Source: Sipunculus nudus | Lineage: Eukaryota; Annelida; Sipuncula; Golfingiida; Sipunculidae | DNA length: 64,000 nucleotides | NCBI GenBank assembly: GCA_026874595.1 | Contig: CM049313.1 | Span: forward strand, 16,549,508 to 16,613,507 | Direction: 5' to 3' | Shown here: in pieces, positions 60,691 to 64,000 of the stretch | How the letters are laid out: each line of letters opens with the position of its first letter | Position numbering within the stretch: the stretch's first letter is position 1 | Position numbers and translations under genes: made by a program | Notes under the pieces: model-generated | The model's input: the letters and a program-made list of their open reading frames with translations, nothing else | Told to the model about the DNA's origin: nothing | Databases searched by the model: none

Positions 60691-61000
60691 TTTGAATTTT
60701 AACCAGGTAGAGCACAGGGGTAGAGCACAGGACTCAAAGCCGGGAAATTGTGAGTTCGAATTTCAGCAGAGGCTGTGAAATTTTAATGGTCGGCCCCCAC
60801 CCAGGGTTAGCGCTCTGCAGGCTTAATGGGGAGACTGCGCTCAGCACTCACAAAACGAGTGAGCCTTTCGGGGGTTCCTCAGTGTTATTACCCAGCAATG
60901 GGGATGACACACACCCAGGACCCACAGGAGCTGTACACGGTATCTGGTTGACACCAGGATAATTGGGTAAAAGATCTTTTAAAAAAAAATTTGAATTTTA
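60691..61000 (+). mobile_element. tRNA-derived SINE, nearly intact, with 11-bp target-site duplication
   Basis: The body is 60702-60989. TTTGAATTTTA flanks it on both sides (60691-60701 and 60990-61000), and it ends in a run of nine A. The head has GGTAGAGCACAGGACTCAAA (tRNA-like, box A region) and GAGTTCGAATTTC at about 60752 (box B, pol III). The head start 'ggtagagcacagg' is duplicated, which suggests slippage or a dimeric start. The body has 'cccccacccagggttagcgctctgcaggcttaatgggg'. It is the youngest of three copies here by its duplication and tail. The frame at 60750-60962 is SINE sequence. Confidence 0.92.
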
Positions 61001-61004
61001 TATC

Positions 61005-61600
61005 ACAGCTACTGGTACTACAACATATACTTGACATATTGTACATCACTAGACAGAGGCCTGAACTGAGCATCAGGTGATCATAGGCTGTATCAAGGCC
61101 ACTATTCCACAACAGTTTCAGTTTATTGTAGTCCACTTGAAAGGCAGTCTACAGAAGTCGGGTTTACTTTAGTCCGGTTTACAGTGAACTGGTTTCTAGT
61201 GAGTACAGGCAAGTCCACTTCTAGTTCAAATGAGCCAGGTTACAGCGCACAGTGTTGGTTGCTAATAATAACCTTGTTGCTGCCCCAGAATGTGTGTTAT
61301 GTGAGAGATTGCATCACTGCAGGCCTCATCTGGATTAAGGACCAAGTGCGATAGCAAAGTCATGATGGGTTGAATAAACTGGATTAGGCTTTTGTAAAGC
61401 GAACTACAATGTGGATGCAAAGCAGACTACTTCAAGACTAGTATAATATGTTTAACATGCGAAACAAGTGCAGATAAGGCCAAAAACTGCATGCCATGTA
61501 TGAGGTTTTTCACACAGAATCTTGTTAAGATGTTTGATTTAAAAATCATGTTTTATTTATTATTTAGTCTCCATCTTTCCCTCCTCATCACACTTCTGCA
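61005..61600. other. Unassigned sequence
   Basis: Nothing recognised. Confidence 0.45.
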
Positions 61601-61604
61601 TCTT

Positions 61605-61760
61605 TAACCTGCACGAAGCGGAGGGGTTTTTTTGGTCATGTCTGTGTGTATATCTGCAAGCTATCTCAAGAACTTCACCATGGATGTGATTGAAATTTGA
61701 CATAAAGGTTGGGAATGGAAAAATCTGGAAGTGTTAAATTTGGATGTAAATCCCCGTATA
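61605..61760 (+). mobile_element. Degraded repeat head with eroded palindrome and GTCTGTG tract
   Basis: CCTGCACGAAGCGGAGGGG (decayed palindrome), then 'tttttttggtcatgtctgtgtgtatatctgcaagctatctcaagaacttcaccatggatg'. The plan matches the heads of the other families, with a different body. The 3' end is undefined. Confidence 0.5.
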
Positions 61761-61764
61761 TATA

Positions 61765-62165
61765 ATACAGTGGAATGAGAGAGTGTGGAATTTAGCAGCA
61801 CTGTTTACCATTGGGACTTACAGTATGTGACCTGGCAGCTATCTGTGGAACATGAATCGTGACTCACAGAGGGCAGTGATGTCATGCCACCTGACTTTTC
61901 CTATAAAGGTGGCAGTAAATGAACATCCAGCATGGTAATAGATGTTGATCATTTTGTATTAATCTGAGGCAGCAAATTATCACAATAGCTGGGGATGTTT
62001 TCCATGACACATTTCCACTGAAGTAAAAGGTTCTTAGGGACAATATTGGTTAGCATCTAACATTTCTGGGTACCTTCTTGATTCTTGAGATACTTTCTTT
62101 GAGCACCATCTTCTTTGCAGGGACTGCATCTCCATATAGGATGCTTAAAATTTGAAAAAAAATGT
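61765..62165. other. Unassigned sequence
   Basis: Nothing recognised between the degraded head and the MITE. Confidence 0.45.
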
Positions 62166-62170
62166 TATTT

Positions 62171-62517
62171 GGCCAAAAAAAATAAAAAGGTATATTTCTC
62201 AGGCACTGCCTGCGTCAATTTAAACCCCTGCATCAAATTTTTAAAATTTTTATTTTCAATAGAAACTTGCCAATTTTGAGTTCCTGCCGCTCAGACATTT
62301 CTTTCTTGAAGAAAAAATCATACAATTTTGATAAAATTTCCTTTGTTATGTAGTGCTTTTACTTGTGTAGCAAAATAAATCTGTTATTATCATACCTTTT
62401 CCTTATCATTTGACATTTTTATTGAAACATATACACAAATTTGAAATAAAAAATGCCCAGCGCCATTGATTTCTGAAAATAAGTGCCGGAGAACCAAACC
62501 TTATTTATTTTTTGGCC
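62171..62517. mobile_element. Harbinger-like MITE, copy 2
   Basis: Left end GGCCAAAAAAAATAAAAAGG, then 'tatatttctcaggca'. The inverse of the right end is GGCCAAAAAATAAATAAGGT, then 'ttggttctccggca'. The 347-bp length and the interior ('ctgcgtcaatttaaacccctgcatcaaattttt', 'gccgctcagacatttctttc', 'tttcctttgttatgtagtg') match copy 1. The flanks are TTT on the left and TTA on the right, so any target duplication has mutated. Confidence 0.85.
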
Positions 62518-62519
62518 TT

Positions 62520-64000
62520 ACTTTTACATGATCCTTTCCAGAACTCCCTAAGTCCTCATTTTCAAAGTTACCCGCTGTCTCTGTGGTTTTTTTTTCATGT
62601 GTTGATGCTCAGGCCCTAAATTGTAAGTGTTCTCTTGAGTAAATATATTGGAAGAAATATAAGGCAGAGTGCTTCAAATTTAAGTAGAGAAAAAGCACCT
62701 ATGGAATCTTATTTTGAAATTTTAACAGTAGATGTTGAGGGTGTCACAATATAAAGAATATTTTCAGTGTGAACAAGTGTGAAAATTCTGTCAAGCAACA
62801 TGGAAAAGGAGGGGTTGCATTGAAGCAAAGTGAATAGGAAAGTCCTGTTTTTCTTTGCCCTTTAGATTGTGCATTTGGATCCAGTCACTTTATTGTAATA
62901 CACTTGATTCTGTGAAAATGGCTGTCATTAGACGTCTTGTTAACAAAATGGCTCTCTGACAGTTGATGTATAGTTAAGTGCTGTCTTGGGGATTGTCAAG
63001 TTTCCTTTAACAGTTTAAGTGCTACTTGCCATTTGAAGACCACCTTCAGGTTCAAAATCCAGTGGCTGTCCAAGTTTCAATGTGGATTTAGCTGGTGGTG
63101 TTTTGTACATACTTCAGTTTAAAGTGCACTTCCTTTTTTTCTCTTTTTATAAATTAAAAGAGAGCTGTGCCTTCCATTTGTGCCAAAGTGTCAAAACTTA
63201 AAAAATGTGTTGTTGGAAAATACTAGGCCTTAAAAATTGTTTGAGCCAGCATTTTAGGTTTGTACAGTGAAATAATTTAAGATACAGACCAGAAACCAAA
63301 GCTGGGACCCAACTGTTAATTAATGGTAACTGAAGTCTGTTACGTTTGTTAATTTCTGATGTATCCAAATATGATCTTTATTTGAGATATATATAACCCA
63401 AACACTCAGTTTCATTTGTCACCAACAGGAGTCCCTAGTGTGGTTTGAAAGGTCTCTTAAGAATTGATACATAAATTTGGTTCATAAATGAAACCTCTCT
63501 TGGTATTTGCAGTTGTGTGTAGTGGTTGGATGCTGTGTATAGTTGTATGCTTACACACTGGTCCGTATACTTTCTCTAATAAACAACACACCTGTTTATT
63601 TTTACCTTTCAGTATATTCCTTGTATGAGCATACTCAGTTTTTCTGACCTCATTGAGATAATTACCATATACACATAAAGAGAGTTCTTGTTACAACTTT
63701 GTAAAGGGACCATAAATGAACCCTGAAATTGCAGTTTATATTGCTGCTCTTATCATTTATATACAGGTAACAGGATGAAATATAAACCCAGAAAACACAT
63801 TTAGCACTTAGATCTCAGGAAAAACACCCATTATGGGCCTGCATGCGGGCCAGTTTACCATGTCACCAAGTTCATTCATGTTGACAAGAGAAACAATGGT
63901 ATCTTCCTTGGGAGAATTGAGTGATTAATTAATCATATGGTTAGGTGTTAATGAAAAAAAGGCCTGTCCAGAAGTGTGAGAGTATTAAGCAAGGCAAGAC
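62520..64000. other. No feature recognised
   Basis: AT-rich to the window end. No frame of note, no repeat match and no SNX27 exon. Confidence 0.45.

Noticed and set aside
60750-60962. 70-codon frame with start codon in the SINE
   Set aside because: It is wholly SINE sequence flanked by a target-site duplication. The family is non-coding.

Overview
This is eukaryotic DNA: AT-rich, intron-dominated and crowded with short non-autonomous mobile elements, with no bacterial-style gene layout. The repeat vocabulary suggests a marine lophotrochozoan, most likely a bivalve or other mollusc. It includes elements opening with AGCTCAGCTGA and closing near TGACCCATGGGTCA, GTCCGTCYGTC-rich element heads, AGGTCA-rich tandem arrays, a tRNA-derived SINE and a 180-bp array bounded by GCCCCCGCC. 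The organism call is an inference from repeat style, not from a diagnostic gene.

The only gene I can identify is the sorting nexin 27 gene (SNX27) on the + strand, seen as two internal exons. Exon 41245-41327 encodes the end of the PDZ domain. Exon 42892-43040 encodes the PDZ-PX linker and the start of the PX domain. The exon phases join exactly and both sides have good splice sites. I found no other SNX27 exon, so the window seems to be intron for about 41 kb upstream and 21 kb downstream, unless a diverged exon was missed. No other open reading frame has a recognisable family.

Layout. 1-16 kb: mostly featureless sequence with a SINE copy (573), two fragments of the 'CATATGACGGG' repeat (3.6 and 4.8 kb), tRNA-like relics (7.6 and 13.1 kb) and a 590-bp inverted-repeat element (13.6 kb). 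16.4-20.1 kb: an element carrying ten 180-bp monomers, another CATATGACGGG copy and a 44-bp minisatellite. 20-33 kb: sparse, with a family-1 fragment (24 kb), a Harbinger-like MITE (26.6 kb), a SINE (27.4 kb) and a dispersed repeat here called family D (28.8 kb). 33.9-37.7 kb: a family-1 element, then a 147-bp tandem array. 38-45 kb: a second family-D copy, a CATATGACGGG element, the SNX27 exons with family-1 sequence in the intron between them, and a 1,080-bp TA-flanked inverted-repeat element that holds a 5S rRNA-like segment. 47.7-56.5 kb: more family-1 sequence, including a 4.6-kb copy with AGGTCA arrays. 58-62.5 kb: an inverted family-D copy, an almost intact SINE with an 11-bp target duplication, and a second MITE copy.

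The most interesting pattern is architectural. Several repeat families with unrelated bodies share one design: a terminal palindrome or hairpin, then a GTCYGTC-rich head, then tandem units of roughly 140-150 bp. In three of them each unit carries AGGTCA (nuclear-receptor half-site) motifs, often as DR1 pairs.
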